Shown here piece after piece: positions 9,471 through 23,300 of a stretch of DNA of 64,000 nucleotides. Origin of the DNA: Solanum dulcamara (Eukaryota; Streptophyta; Magnoliopsida; Solanales; Solanaceae); NCBI RefSeq assembly GCF_947179165.1, contig NC_077243.1:4892001-4956000 (forward strand), written 5' to 3'. The notes beneath the pieces were generated by a model, which saw nothing but the letters and a program-made list of their open reading frames with translations, did no database searches and was not told where the DNA came from. The position numbers and the translations under genes were made by a program. The number at the start of each line of letters is the position of its first letter. Position 1 is the first letter of the stretch.

Positions 9471-12422
9471 ATGGCTGTGACTATGGCTTCTTGTGGGAGC
9501 ATTTCTGGGGTTTATGCTAATTTAAATTCAATTGAGAAAATACCCATTTCAAGTCCAGGTCTCCTCAGGGGTTCTTTTGGTTTGGATCCTGTACAGAGAA
9601 TATGCCTTGTTCCCAAGAGGTAATTTCCTGCCTCAGCTTCTATTTTTATTTATCTGTTTCCATCTGGAATTTGGCTGTGGCTTTCCCAAGTTGATTGATT
9701 TTTTTTTTATGAGGGAATTTTAGTAGCTGGTTGGTTGGCTAATGAACTTTCATTTTGTTAGTGAGAATTCGATTCCACCTTGTAATCCCATCCCCCATTT
9801 CCCCTTTTCCTACCCACAATGTAATTTTTTTATAAACAAAAAACTGATTATTTTTTCTGTGATGAGTTTTTTGGTCGAATTCCTCATACTGGTTGATGTT
9901 AACTCTCTGTATCCTTATCCAGGATTATTAAAAGCAGATGCTGTAATGGTTAGACAGAAATTAATATTAATTCTGAGCCCACATATTGCACTATGTGTCT
10001 TTAAGAAATTGTCAAGATTTGGGATTGATTTGATGGCCGTCTGATATGAGTCTTCATTTCAGAATCTTGTTTTCTCTTTCTAGCAGTATTGAAGTTTTTG
10101 TCTAGGTTCTTGTAGCTATCTCTGAAAGAAGTACAACAACAACAACCCAGTGAAATACCACGTGGGGTCTGGAGAGGATAAAGTGTACGCCCACAACGTG
10201 GGGTCTGGGGAGGGTAAAGTGTACGCAGACCTTACCCTACCAAGATAGAACGGCTGTTTTCGAGAGATCTCGGCTCAAGATCTCTGAAAGAAGTAGTGAA
10301 ATAAAATTCCAAATCTAATACTATGGGATTGTTGATTAAAATTGAGATGCAGTGGGATTAATCATGAATCTATTGTTAATTGTAATGAAGTTTCTGTGAT
10401 GAGTTTTTACTCATGGACTGGCTGACTTTTTTGCAGTGGAAAATTTGCAAAATGATAATGACTGGAGCATCTTCCCACTTTCTTAAAGTTCATAAATTTA
10501 CCTTATCCTGGAATTTAAGTACTTTTTGGTGCCTCTATGGGGAATATAATCTACATGTTGTGTTCTTTCAGATTAGCATTTTTTGAGAGTACAATTATTC
10601 CAAAAGCATCCTCAACTGCTGCTGTTGAGGTATCTAATTGTATACCTTAACTCATTGAATTAACTTTTTCCCCTTGTTTTTGTTTCTTAATATTTTGTTT
10701 TTGATTCATGGGACTGGGAATCAGGATGGAAGTTCCCAAGATACTGCTGTCCCAACGCCCAAAGTCATAATAGATTTGGATTCGGATCCAGAAGCAACTG
10801 TAGTGGAGGTTACCTTTGGTGATCGCCTTGGGGCTCTTCTTGACACAGTAGGATTCATCTCCTATTCATTCAAGTCAATGCTATTGCTGGAACATAGGGA
10901 GTTTATTAGGCAGAACATCTTTCTATAGTACTGCTTAACTTTTACTGAATGTGTTTACAGATGAGTGCACTGAAAAATCTTGGACTGAATGTTGTCAAGG
11001 CTAATGTCTATCTAGATTCATCAGGGAAGCACAATAAATTATGCATCACAAATGCGTAAGTCATGTCGGATTCCTTTATGCTTTTATGTCATTTCTTGAT
11101 CCAATGTTCTATTATGTTTTTCTTTTTTTTTTCTTTCATAAACTTTGTCTACGCTAACTGAATATGGAAATTCTGATTGTTTCTGTTATTGCGTATTTTT
11201 CCAGTTCTACAGGTAGAAAGGTAGAGGATCCAGAGCTGCTAGAAGCAATTCGATTGACAATTATCAACAATTTGATGGAGTTTCATCCGGTAGCACTGCA
11301 ATTTCAGCCGTCACACACTGGATACTTGTTAAGAGTTCCTCTGTGGTGTCTTTTATGGCTGCTTCTTCTTACTGCATAATTTCTGGTGCAGGAGTCTAGC
11401 TCTCAGTTAGCTATGGGTGAAGCCTTTGGTGCTTTTCAACCATATCAAAAGGTTGTAAATCCTTTGTTCTTCTTTCCCATAATTTTCCATGTGCGGCCAC
11501 GCTAAACAATCTGCCTGTTCTTTCTTTTTATTTTATTTGGAACTACTTGCATTTATGTCTCATTATGTTTTTGTGGAGTTGGATCCCTTCAAGAATTGCT
11601 TTATAAAACTAGTGGTGCATCTTCAGCAGATTCTTCTTAGGCTTGCGTAGTGCTTGCTCAATAATTGAGAGTACTACCTCTACCTAATGCACATGATTAA
11701 TGCAGAAACATCAGTAGTTTGATTTTTTTTTAGTCTAATGTTAACAATTTATGTTTTGTTGTTTATCATGCCAATTTTCAGCTTGATGTGGACATAGCAA
11801 CTCATATCCATGTCTACGACGATGGTCCTGAACGAAGGTCCTTTTAATAATATTGTCATATTTGTTTCTTTCAGACTAGTGTTGAAAAACAAGTAGCTTG
11901 GCCATAAGTTGTCATTTCGTGCATAACTTGAAAGACCTGTAGTAAAACATTGCTTTTTGCAGCTTACTGTGTGTAGAGGCAGCAGACCGACCTGGATTAA
12001 TAGTTGATCTCGTCAAGATCATTACTGAAATAAACATTGATGTTATATCAGGAGAATTTGACACTGAGGTCAGACTTTTACAGGGTTGTTTAATCATTCA
12101 TGCTTTAAGAATAATGCTACTCCTGGTGATGATTATGAATTAGCGGCACTGTAGGTTAACACATCCATTTTTTACAGGGATTGCTAGCTAAGGCAAAATT
12201 TCACGTAAGCTACAAGAACAAAGCTCTCATCAAGCCTCTTCAACAGGTTCGCAGTGTTTTTGTGTGAAAGCAATTTCAATTGTCATATTTACATATTTGT
12301 CTTTAGTTACATTGAGCTTGATGTCAATCATTTACAAATTTCAATCTGTAACCCTTCAGGTTCTTGCAAACAGCCTGCGCTATTACTTGAGGAGACCAAC
12401 AACAGAAGAGTCAAGTTTTTAG
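9471..12422 (+). CDS. ACR11: Plastid ACT domain-repeat protein ACR11
   Basis: This is a two-ACT-domain protein of the ACR11/ACR12 type. In Arabidopsis ACR11 is plastid-located and is reported to activate glutamine synthetase GS2. Ten exons fit in frame: 9471-9619, 10572-10629, 10725-10847, 10961-11055, 11205-11289, 11392-11451, 11782-11837, 11963-12068, 12178-12246 and 12360-12422, all GT-AG. They total 864 nt, or 287 aa. Residues 1 to about 70 are serine-rich and suit a transit peptide. The first ACT domain spans about 87-155 ([14 protein letters not shown]). The second spans about 205-270 ([16 protein letters not shown]). The C-terminus [13 protein letters not shown] is typical of ACR11. 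The Asp-Arg-Pro-Gly turn that binds amino acids in many ACT domains is present in domain 2. Intron 1 holds a SINE. The gene looks intact. Confidence 0.93.
10118..10295 (+). mobile_element. TS-type SINE with 16-bp target duplication
   Basis: The element body at 10134-10279 starts CAACAACAACAACCCAGTG and contains GGGGTCTGGGGAGGGTAAAG and GTACGCAGACCTTACCCTACC. It is flanked by the exact repeat ATCTCTGAAAGAAGTA at 10118-10133 and 10280-10295. A segment starting ACGTGGGGTCTGG is present twice in tandem inside the element, so this copy carries an internal duplication of about 40 bp. It sits in ACR11 intron 1 in the sense direction. Confidence 0.9.
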
Positions 12423-14609
12423 TACATCGCAACATGAGAGATAAGACAATCGGTTGGTTTAACCATGCACTTTTTAACTGTCACAAAAAAACGCGTGCTT
12501 ACATGCGTGAAGTCTGGAAAGTATAGTTTCATTACTACTCTAACATTGTAAAATGCTACCATCTATACAATCATCGTCTTTGAATACACATTTCTCCAAA
12601 GTGGTAAGAGCCATTTATATATCATTCAGTATCATTTAAGGCTGATGACTGCCCAGAAATATGAGTTTTCAGCTTTATTTGAATCACTGAAATGGAGGGA
12701 ACTTACTGAGAGCTAAATAAGTACTCTCATGTCTCTCATCTCCTGTTGCTTTGTGGAAGGCTAAATAAATAAGGGTAATTTAATCAAATATCCTTTTAAC
12801 AAGAAATATTCTCTTAAAAGGGTACTCAAAAGACAAACGTGCCTAGTAAAATGGAACGAAGGCAGTAATAACATAACTTTTTTTGGAGTGGGGGGGGGGG
12901 GGGAGGGGTGTGCTTTGTTACCCCGAGGAGGGAGTTTACGGGGCCGTATCTAGGTATATAAGTGGGGGTTTACGTGAATCCATGCCCCTTTTCTTATAAA
13001 TAAGATATGTGTATAATTTATTTTTTGATATTTCACTTGAATTATACTAAATATTATGTTATTATTGGGTACATCTCAAATGTCCTATTGTGCTATAATT
13101 AATAGGTGGTGAAATCGATAGTTTCAATTCCACACTTTATCTTGTTTATTCATTTCTTTTCTAAAATTGAGGCCCACGGTACTTTTTTTCTTTTTTCCTT
13201 CTTTCTTTGTTTGGCTTATTGACTGATTCTTTCAAAAATCTCAAGTTTGAGATATTAAAATTTTTATTATCATAAAATTTTATACAATTAAACCAAATAT
13301 CTATATTAAAACTAGTAACACATAGTCAACTGGATCACCTGTTCTTTATTTTCGGTTTCCGACTTCATAAAGCAAGACATACGTGAAAATCACTAAAATA
13401 AATTAAAATAATAATTTTGAACCTATATTTTTAAAATGTGATGAGTTAATGTAAAAATCGAAAACTTAAACCCATCATTTCCTTTTTTTATATAGCACAC
13501 TCATCATCTTAAAAGCACATAGGGATTTGGGTGGCAGCTGAATTTTGGTATTCGAAATTCATCAACTGATAAGGTGAAGCTGAGAGAAGATAAGGAGTAC
13601 AAGTTGGACCACTATCTTATGCCAAAACGACACAGACAGCAGCCTTCATAATTTAAGCAAAATTGGATATTCCAAAATCTATTTAATCTTTTTCTTTTTG
13701 GTTGTTGAATATATCCATCCAAAATGGTCTAATTCAGAGGAACTAATTAATTGATAATGTGATCCAACTGCCTAATGTTCAATTATTGTCCCAGCATCTT
13801 TTACGTTTCAACAAAATTTAAAGAAAAAATTATTTAAATTGATTAAGTTAATTTTTTTTGATGAAATATCAATAATTGAATAATTTTTAAATTATAAAAT
13901 AAAATTGAGTGACTTTTTAAGTTTGAATATTGAGATGGATCGGATAATAACCCCACGAGGACCAACGATCCAAAATCATTGCACAGTTTTTCTCCATCTC
14001 TGCACATGCAAAAATAAAGTGAACAACTACTTTTTTTGTCTCCATATAGTTAACTTATTTACTTGCTTTGCTTGTTATAGTCAGTAAAACTTTGTGTTTG
14101 TGTGTGAAATAAAAACTTTACCAGATCAGTAGTACATTACGTATTTCCTTTTCCGGACACCACAAACGCATTTTCTTCTCTTTTAACGAGAATCAGATTT
14201 AGTTACCATACGACAAAAATAAAAATAAAAAAAACGAGAATCAGACAGGAAGTCAGAAAGTATTATATTTTATTTTTACTTGGTGATTTCTCCATTATTA
14301 TTTTTTCGTGACAAGTAATAGTAATATTCAATTCACTATTTCAACTAATTCAAATTTATCCCACTTATTTAATGAGGGAATATTTTCTTTTCCATAACTT
14401 ATATCTAAGATTTTAATTAAAAGTAAAAAAAAATTATTTATCCCATCACAGATCCTAACGGTGATAATTCTCCATTGATCCATGAGATCTGATCTGGGAT
14501 GAAGTTTTAAAATTTTAAATTAACTGGTCTTGTTTAGTACTTCCTCTGTTAACGTGCCTTTACTTTTTGGTACATTGAAATGATCAAAAAATATTATATA
14601 TTCTTTCAA

Positions 14610-15475
14610 AAATAATGTCACTTAAGTTCGTTAGAAAAAAAAAATTGGGTGAAAATCATTTTTTCGCTTAAATTTTGGTTTAAAAATCAAACTTCTCCCA
14701 ATTTTTAATAATAATCATTTTCCCTCTCTTTATCCTGTGAAATGTCTATTTTATTCTTGATTTTCTATCTTCCATTACTTATTTATACAAATAAAAATTA
14801 TAGGTAATATAATAGCTTTTAAATATATTTCAAAAATAATACAAAAATACTAATAAAAATAAAGTTATATCTTCTAAAAAAAATCAAAAGATTATCTATT
14901 TGTATTGTAAGTAATTTTTTATTTTTTTAATTTAAAAAATATTTCATTATTACAAATAAAAATCGTTTATCAATTTAGATATTTAAGAATAAGAGAGAAT
15001 TGAAACATGCATTAATATACATATACACATTAAATGCATGCATGTAATATTAAAATAATAATTATAAATAATACCATAAATTTTAATGACAAACTGATAA
15101 AAAAAATTATTTTACTTATAATTTTAATGTGCTTAAATAAAAATCTATAAATACTTAGATTAAGAAAGATAAATAGTATACATTAGAGTTTTGTTTATTA
15201 TTAAAATATTCACTTTTTACTCTACTTATTTATTTCATTATAAAACGTCAATAATTTATATATTTAATTAGGATTTTTTTACGCATGATTTTAAAGAAGT
15301 AAAAAAAAAAGGTTGATAATACACAGGGTAAAATAAACATTTTAAAAAATTAATTAGAATAAGGAGGGGAAATAATTATTATTAAAAGTTGGGAAGGACT
15401 TTGATTTTTAAATCAAAGTTCGGTTTTCACCCGAAAAAAAATTACGTACTTGTAAGTGCATTTCATCAGATTATT
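14610..15475. mobile_element. MITE-like element with ~80-100 bp inverted ends
   Basis: The left end (GGGTGAAAATCATTTTTTCG, then a segment with TTAAAAATCAAA and TCCCAA, then AATAATAATCATTTTCC) matches the inverse of the right end. There GGAAATAATTATTATTAAAA, TTGGGAAGGACTTTGA and TTTTCACCC occur in reverse order. The arms are about 0.1 kb and the middle about 0.65 kb, with no coding sequence. Superfamily and target duplication are unclear; Mutator-like is my best guess from the arm length. Confidence 0.6.
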
Positions 15476-18400
15476 AATTTTCATCATGCTTTGTGTCCTT
15501 CGTTTGTCAAAAAGACTGCACATTAATTCGCTTCTCTCTAAATGTGTTTAATAAAGGATTTGTCCATATTTAACAAAAGCTACAGTCTTCGATAATTACT
15601 CTAAGAGGATGGTCTTGCATGTCCTCATCCTTAATTAATTAACTTGATCACAAATACACAGTTAGTTTCCACTTCTACTTTTTAGTATTCTATTAATTTA
15701 GATGTGAAGCTTTATATTGAATCGCTTTGTGCAGACTTGCAAAAACGTAAAATAAAACTGAAATTGCTCTCCTCATTCACAAAGAATATTGTCCGTTGAG
15801 TACAATTTTTATAATAAGAACTTATATTAAACCAACTCAAAAGCATTATTTTAATTTATCAAACAGCGATTATATTCGGCTTATATCAAATCAATATTAC
15901 TTATTATGGTTAAGTGATTTGGTATAGTGAAAATATGCACTAATTAACTATGGTTAAGGTGATAGTTGTGTATATTCCAACACATATGATGATATGTATT
16001 TATTGATTTGATATAAACATTTGACACAATTAATTTTTTCCTTAAGGAAATATATGGAAAGCTTTATGAACTATTGAGTTCCGATAAAAATAAGATCAAA
16101 TTGATACGTTGACTTAGCATGGTAAACGTGTATTACTTCGAAGATTTAAATAACACATTAACTAATTATAATACAACAAACAACATGTTTTAAAAATTCT
16201 GAAAGCAACGCAGAGTATGCTTTATTTTGATATATTTTTTAATTGAAAAATTAATTACACCTATAATGTAGCAGTAAACACTAGTTAAATGAAATAAACA
16301 TCTCCTTTGAAATTGATTATTAATTCAAGTGCTCATCTCCCAATGTACTTCGTTATTAATAGTATAATTTTTGAGCATTTGATTTATGGATTAAAGACTT
16401 AAAGATAGTAACGGTGTTGAACTACCTGCACGTGACTCTTCCATTTAGTTTGTTGGAAAATTTATGATTGCTGAAACATATGTAATTAGAAAAATTATAA
16501 AAAAAAAAGTAATTCCAAAAAATTATTTAATACAAAAGGCATATTGAACATGTTAAAAATTGATCGACTCAAGTTCCGTGGAACTGAATGTTGCATACAA
16601 AGATATATGACTGTGTGTTACGTTTCATCATGTAAGCTTTATATGCATCCATAAGACATTTTATACAGTTACGCATAATTTAGCTACTTTATTTTATTTT
16701 TTGGAGTTCATGAACTGTCTTAAGAACAATGTCCACGAGTTGGATTGGAAATGACGTTACTCACACAACATTTCCCTAATGAAATAGTTAACTGTTCTGT
16801 TTGAATTTAATAATTAATATCCAAAATACAATATTTGTAGCAACTAAGATAAACAACAAATTGTTTTTTGTTGATAATATAATTATCCACAATCTTGAAG
16901 TAAAAAATTATATTAAAAAATCAACACATATTATTCAAAATAAATTATGTCAATTTTATTTTCACCACCACAACTTGTAATTGAGAATTAATACTTTTTT
17001 CATATATGTATTCACCAGCTCAAAATCAACTAATAATTCACATGAAATTTTAATTCCTTTTTGCTTTCCAAATGTGAACACTAAAGAAACTCGAATATTC
17101 AAATCCGAATGAAACAAAATTAAAGTCACTTAAGGAATTAAAGTATATTCTTCCATTAGTAAATTTAAGAAGGGTTATAGATATACAATCTATTAATCCC
17201 TACTTAAACAAAAAAATATATTTTAAAAAGGACAAATTAATTAGTTATATCATAGTATTTTATATTTTTAATAGACATATTAAAAAGTTGTTACATAAAA
17301 TTAAAATAAAAAAGATAAATATAATATTGTAAATTATAAGAAAGATTAATGTTGTAAAGACAAGAAGGGGTCTCTTGAAATTTATCTCCAAACATTAAAA
17401 AGTCCATTTAGTATTATTACTTCCCAACTGCTAAGATAACAAAATAATTATCATCCTATTCTATGAGATCGAGTATGAAATTCTGTTTACTCACTTTAAA
17501 TTAAATATTCGTTTCCCTCCTTTTCCTACTAGGTTGAGATCTATCCTAGTAGAATGGTAGGGCAATAATTGATGAACATGATAACAATCAGTAATATTCT
17601 TTTTAATGTCGTATTCTCTATGTTTTATCACGTTATATTTTTAATTTGGACATATTCTTTGATAAATTACTCTCCTTAAAAAGTAGGAAATATTTTTACT
17701 AAATTTGATATAGCTTCTTGATTATGGAAAAATTCATTTATCTAAATAAGAATAGATTGGAAAAAAATCAATACTTTTTTTATTGTTTAAAAGATCATCT
17801 ATTTTGAATTAAATATAAAAGCTAAAAATATCATATAATATGAACTGTAGTGTTAAAAAAAATATATGGTAAAAAAGAATAAGAGTTGCACTTTTCACGG
17901 GCCCGGTAAAAAGTGAAACTTCAAACTCATTGGAAATCTTGCATGTATTTTATATCCATATGATTGAGTCTTTTGAGTTTCCGAAATTATATAAATAGAA
18001 GTGTTTCAATCCATTGCAATTTGACTCGATCTGTTTTAAAAAAATCGAGATATTTTAAATTGTTTGTTGCATATAGATAAAGTCATGAAAAACCTTTGAA
18101 ATTATTTCAATTTTGAACCTTGGACATATAAGAGTTCCGAATCGAATCTAGAAGGATATTTTTTGTCTCGTGATAGCCTACTTTAGTCCCCTTACAAAAG
18201 TTTCTAGTGATTCATATGGCATCGTCAAATGATACAAGTCTCGAATAGAAGTCTTATATTTAGGAGAAATTTTCCCTTTCTCTTTCTTATTTTATATTTA
18301 CAATGTCACTTTCTTTTGTTTATGAAGGTTAATTATACTTGTCAAATTATACAAATAGGTTTGTTCAAAATCAACCATAATCGATAAGTTAATCACAAAA

Positions 18401-19303
18401 TTGATTTATTGACTTGTTGATATTGGATAATCGAATTAATGATTCGTGAACCAATAATATTTTTATAGTCAACAGTTTATTAGTGGTGGGTCGGATTACT
18501 CAATTTCATTATTAGGAAAGTCGTTAACCCGTTAAGAATTATCATATTTATATTTTTACCGTAAGTATATTTGTGAAATAAATGCATGCACTCTCAAAAT
18601 TTAGACTTTCATATATTTCTCACTGTGATTTGCAATTACAGAATTATCAACTTAAGTAGGATTATAAAAAATATTTTGTTTGATGGGAGATCAATATATT
18701 GGTTAGTGAAAGTGAAAAAGGGAGCATGAAATGATTGAGTCAAAATATCACCCAATAATTGTCCGTTAATTACTAATTTGATATTGAAGCAATAAATAGC
18801 TTATTGATTTTCTAGCGAACTAGTATATTTAAAAACCAATATATCAATAAACAAAATTGTTAAACATAATTATCTGCCTCATCCGTCCAATAACCAACTT
18901 TGTATACAGAGATCCAAACTAGAGTAAACCTCTAATAGAGACTAAAATTGCTATTTCCCCTTATTCTTTTGTTTTACTAACATTCGAAGAAATCCATCTC
19001 CTTTATAGTAAGAGTCACAAGATGAATAATAAACAATCTAGCAACTTTTATATATTACTTCCAAGTTCCAAATCTATAATAAGTAAACAAAATAATTATC
19101 ATTGAGATCTAACCAGGAAGGACAACTATTGATGAGCAGGACAACAATTATTAACAGGGTAGTTGCCTTAATAATATTCTTTTTATGTACCAAACAACAT
19201 ATGGTTATGAAAATAATTATTGAAGTCATCCCATAATGCTAAGGCGGATATACCTTGGTCCATGTAGTGTCTCCAAACATCACTTCCTATTATTAGATAT
19301 AAA

Positions 19304-19413
19304 AAATATAAGAAAAATGATACATTACTTTTTATTATAATAATTTATTCACTTCTATAAATATAAGAAAAATGATACATTACTTTTTAATATAATAATT
19401 TATTAATTTGTGA
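19304..19413. repeat. 55-bp tandem duplication
   Basis: A unit starting AAATATAAGAAAAATGATAC occurs at 19304 and again at 19359, nearly unchanged. It lies about 1 kb upstream of 4CL. Confidence 0.85.
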
Positions 19414-20138
19414 ACTTCAAATATTTGCGTTGCTTGCAAAAATTTGTGTGTAAGTGGCTGCCTTAATGTGAGAATTTTTTTAATGAAATGGCCAAACGGC
19501 TAATTCTCGTTAGGTGCAAGTCCACCGGCCGTCAGCAAAAATATCCGTCCCGGCGAGTTGCGGTTGGTGAAGAGCCTACGTGGCCAATGCTGAACCTCAA
19601 AAGGTCAACTTTGAATCTCAATTTTGACCAATTTTTCTAAATCCCACAATTTCAATTTATGTTTAGTTACTATCTGTTATTCCGTGCTGTTTGATTATAT
19701 GATTATTATTGCAATATTGTTTTATTATTATTTGTTATTTTTATTATTTTTTATTATTTATTATATTTTTATTATATTTTTTTCCTAAATTGTTTTTGTT
19801 TTGAGGCGAAAATCTACTGAAAATACTTTTTTTTTTCTGAGTTCAATCTATTTTTCCTAGACCAATTATGTGGAAGTCCAATGAATATATTGTACTATCC
19901 ATAAATTTTTAAATTGAAGAGTACATGAACTTTTGTCAAATACGTGAGATCTAATATGAATAAAATGTTGATAGCATCATTAACACTTGTTAAATAAAAA
20001 ATGTATCTTTTTTAGATAAATTAAAAATAAAAGTATGTGGTATAAATTTAGAACTCAGAAAATACCATTTTTTTAACTACAATTATCTGTCACCTAACCA
20101 TTAGCGACCACAATGTCCATTCCTTGTGAACTACTCTC

Positions 20139-20290
20139 ACCAACCACAAGACTTCTCCGTTTTCTTTATATCCCCCCAAAAAAGAAAAAAAATTAAACAA
20201 GTTTCCAAGAAGTTGCCCCTGAACAACCCTAAATACCCGTAAACTCCCTTTCACCTACCACACTCGTATCATTTTTCCTCATATTTATAT
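20139..20290 (+). promoter_or_regulatory. 4CL promoter: AC elements and TATA box
   Basis: ACCAACC (AC-II type) lies at 20139-20145, ACCTACC (AC-I type) at 20253-20259 and a TATA-like TATTTATAT at 20282-20290. The coding start is at 20392. AC elements bound by R2R3-MYB factors drive phenylpropanoid genes, including 4CL, in lignifying tissue. Order and spacing to the TATA box are what one expects for a 4CL promoter. Confidence 0.75.
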
Positions 20291-20391
20291 TCATCTATCT
20301 TTGCACATTCATCCTCAGGACACCATTGCTAAAAATCACCTTTCTTTTAGCTTTTCAGCGTGCTCCATTTTTTTCCCTTTTGATTCTCAAG

Positions 20392-23300
20392 ATGCCGATG
20401 GATACTGAAACAAAGCAATCCGGAGATTTAATCTTTCGATCTAAACTCCCTGATATTTACATCCCTAAACATATGCCTCTACATTCTTATTGCTTCGAAA
20501 ACCTTCCGGAGTTCAGTTCCCGCCCCTGTTTGATTGATGGTGCAAACGACCAAATCTACACTTACGCCGAAGTCGAGCAAACTTCGAGAAAAGTTGCTGT
20601 TGGTCTTAACAAATTGGGGATCCAACAGAAGGATACAATCATGATCCTCTTGCCTAATTGCCCTGAATTTGTGTTTGCTTTTATTGGTGCATCGTATTTA
20701 GGGGCAATTTCCACAATGGCTAATCCTTTGTTTACCCCAGCTGAGGTAGTAAAGCAAGCCAAAGCGTCAAGTGCTAAGATTATTATCACCTTGGCTTGTT
20801 TTGTGGGGAAAGTGAAGGATTACGCAATTGAAAATGATTTGAAGGTAATTTGCGTCGATTCAGGACCGGAAGATTGTGTCCATTTCTCCGAGTTGATTCG
20901 ATCTGACGAACACGACATTCCTGAGGTGAAAATCCAGCCGGACGACGTCGTAGCGCTGCCATATTCCTCTGGGACTACGGGGCTACCGAAAGGGGTGATG
21001 TTGACACATAAGGGATTAGTAACAAGTGTCGCGCAACAAGTTGATGGAGAAAATGCTAACTTGTATATGCACAGTGAGGATGTGTTGATGTGTGTGTTGC
21101 CTTTGTTTCATATTTACTCACTCAACTCTGTTTTGCTCTGTGGATTAAGAGTCGGAGCAGCCATTTTGATTATGCAGAAATTCGATATTGCTCAGTTTTT
21201 GGAGTTGATTCAGAAGCATAAGGTGACAATTGGGCCATTTGTACCGCCTATTGTTCTCGCCATTGCTAAGAGTCCATTAGTTGATAATTACGATCTTTCA
21301 TCAGTAAGAACAGTCATGTCTGGTGCTGCACCATTAGGAAAGGAACTTGAAGACGCAGTCCGAGCCAAATTCCCTAAAGCTAAACTTGGTCAGGTAAATT
21401 TTATCGTCATACACGGCAGAACGAGAATTTAAATTTATGAAGTATTTTTTTAATCATAAATATAAGATATACAAGAAAGTTATTGATATTTTAAATCTTC
21501 ATGTTCTTACCCTGACATACAATCCTGGTGCTGATCCGCTAGTTTCCCAAACAATATATTTTTAAAATATACTCTGAATCCAACATTACCAAGCTCAAAA
21601 TTTTAATTTTAATTTCACTTATGTAATTTTTTCCTAATTTTGGAGTTACATATGAATTTTGCTTAAGTAAATATTGGTTGGTAAAACGTCTATTCCTAAA
21701 AAAAATGTGTACAAGAATACTGCACACCTTTGTGGACATATCAATTTTGACTTTTGACGACCCATCTGCCTTATGGTTACTTGATAGTGACTAGCCAGCC
21801 AGAATACACCGTATTATTTTATTATTTTTGAATAAATTTCCAAATTTAAATTCATTGACTAATAAATAAATTATTAAATTAAAATAGGGTTACGGAATGA
21901 CGGAAGCCGGTCCGGTGCTGGCGATGTGTTTGGCATTTGCGAAAGAACCCTTTGATATTAAGTCAGGGGCATGTGGTACTGTTGTGAGGAATGCAGAGAT
22001 GAAAATTGTGGATCCGGATACGGGTTGCTCCTTGCACCGTAACCAACCCGGTGAAATTTGCATTAGAGGTGATCAAATCATGAAAGGTACATGTTAAAAC
22101 TTCGAAGGGCCGTTTGGTTGTTGGTATTAGTTATGCAAATATTAATAATGTAGGATTTATTTATGTAAGTATAGTAAGACAGAATTTAGTTACGAAGGAT
22201 TTAGTTATACCTTATAAAAATAAAATACCATTAATATATTTCAAATATTCTATTTTAATAATGTAAATATTCTATCAATATTTTGCATATATTATTTATA
22301 CATTTTTAGCATACCAAATATATAAATTATGTATAAATTCACGTCCTAAACAATATATAATACATGCTAATTAAATATGTGGAATATATTTAATGATATA
22401 TAGTGCTAATATAAATAAATACAATCCAATTTGTACTATTAATAAAATATTCACATTTGGAGTTCAAATGGAAAGAAATAGAAACTTGTCCTATATAAAA
22501 AGAAATGAATTGGGGTAAATGTGTAATTTATTATTTTAATATATATATAACTAATGCCACATAACTTATTTCACCTTTTACTCTCATAACTTATAAATAG
22601 ATTTTCCTCATAAGTTATGTAATTATTAATTACGTAGGATTACAAAAAAGTATGACCAAACATAGTAAAACTAATACAATTTCTACCAAACATAATAAAA
22701 TTAATACAATATTTTATACATGAATAAGATTTATCGTATACAGTAATCAAACGGCCCCTAATATTATAACTTGTACGTGATTATTCTTCGCCAACTGAAG
22801 TTACGTGTCAAATTTGTATTTACAATTTAAGTTGGGTGACCATTTTACATCTTTCTCCAATATACGCGTTTTTCGTTTTTCCAATTTAGGAGTACCTTTC
22901 TACCTATTGTTGGAAACTTGTCGGGCCTTGCCATAAAATGGTTTGAGCACAATATTGTGGAACTATTCAGTGTATTAATTCACCTACCAACCCAACTACA
23001 ATTAAAAACAATTATTTCGCTGTAGGTTACTTGAATGATCCCGAGGCCACGACGAGAACCATAGACAAAGAAGGATGGTTGCACACCGGGGACATTGGGC
23101 TCATCGACGATGATGACGAACTTTTTATTGTTGACCGATTGAAGGAATTGATCAAATACAAAGGATTTCAAGTGGCACCTGCCGAGCTTGAAGCACTTCT
23201 CGTCAACCACCCCAACATTTCTGATGCTGCTGTTGTCCCGTAAGTTAGTTATAATTTTTGTAATAAATGCCTAATGTACGATGCAGCATAGCTCGAAAAA

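Larger units (their letters stand above)
12423..20138. other. Long AT-rich intergenic region
   Basis: There are about 7.7 kb between ACR11 and the 4CL promoter with no gene I can support. It contains a G14 run at 12890-12903, a large inverted-repeat element at about 14610-15475 and a 55-bp tandem duplication at 19304-19413. Two degenerate copies of a segment ending in TAATATTCTTTTTA lie around 17440-17610 and 19090-19190. The rest is AT-rich sequence without recognisable domains. Confidence 0.5.

Noticed and set aside
20326..20391. Upstream extension of the 4CL reading frame
   Set aside because: It would need a TTG start. MPMDTETKQ at 20392 is the conserved N-terminus of the family and has an ATG.
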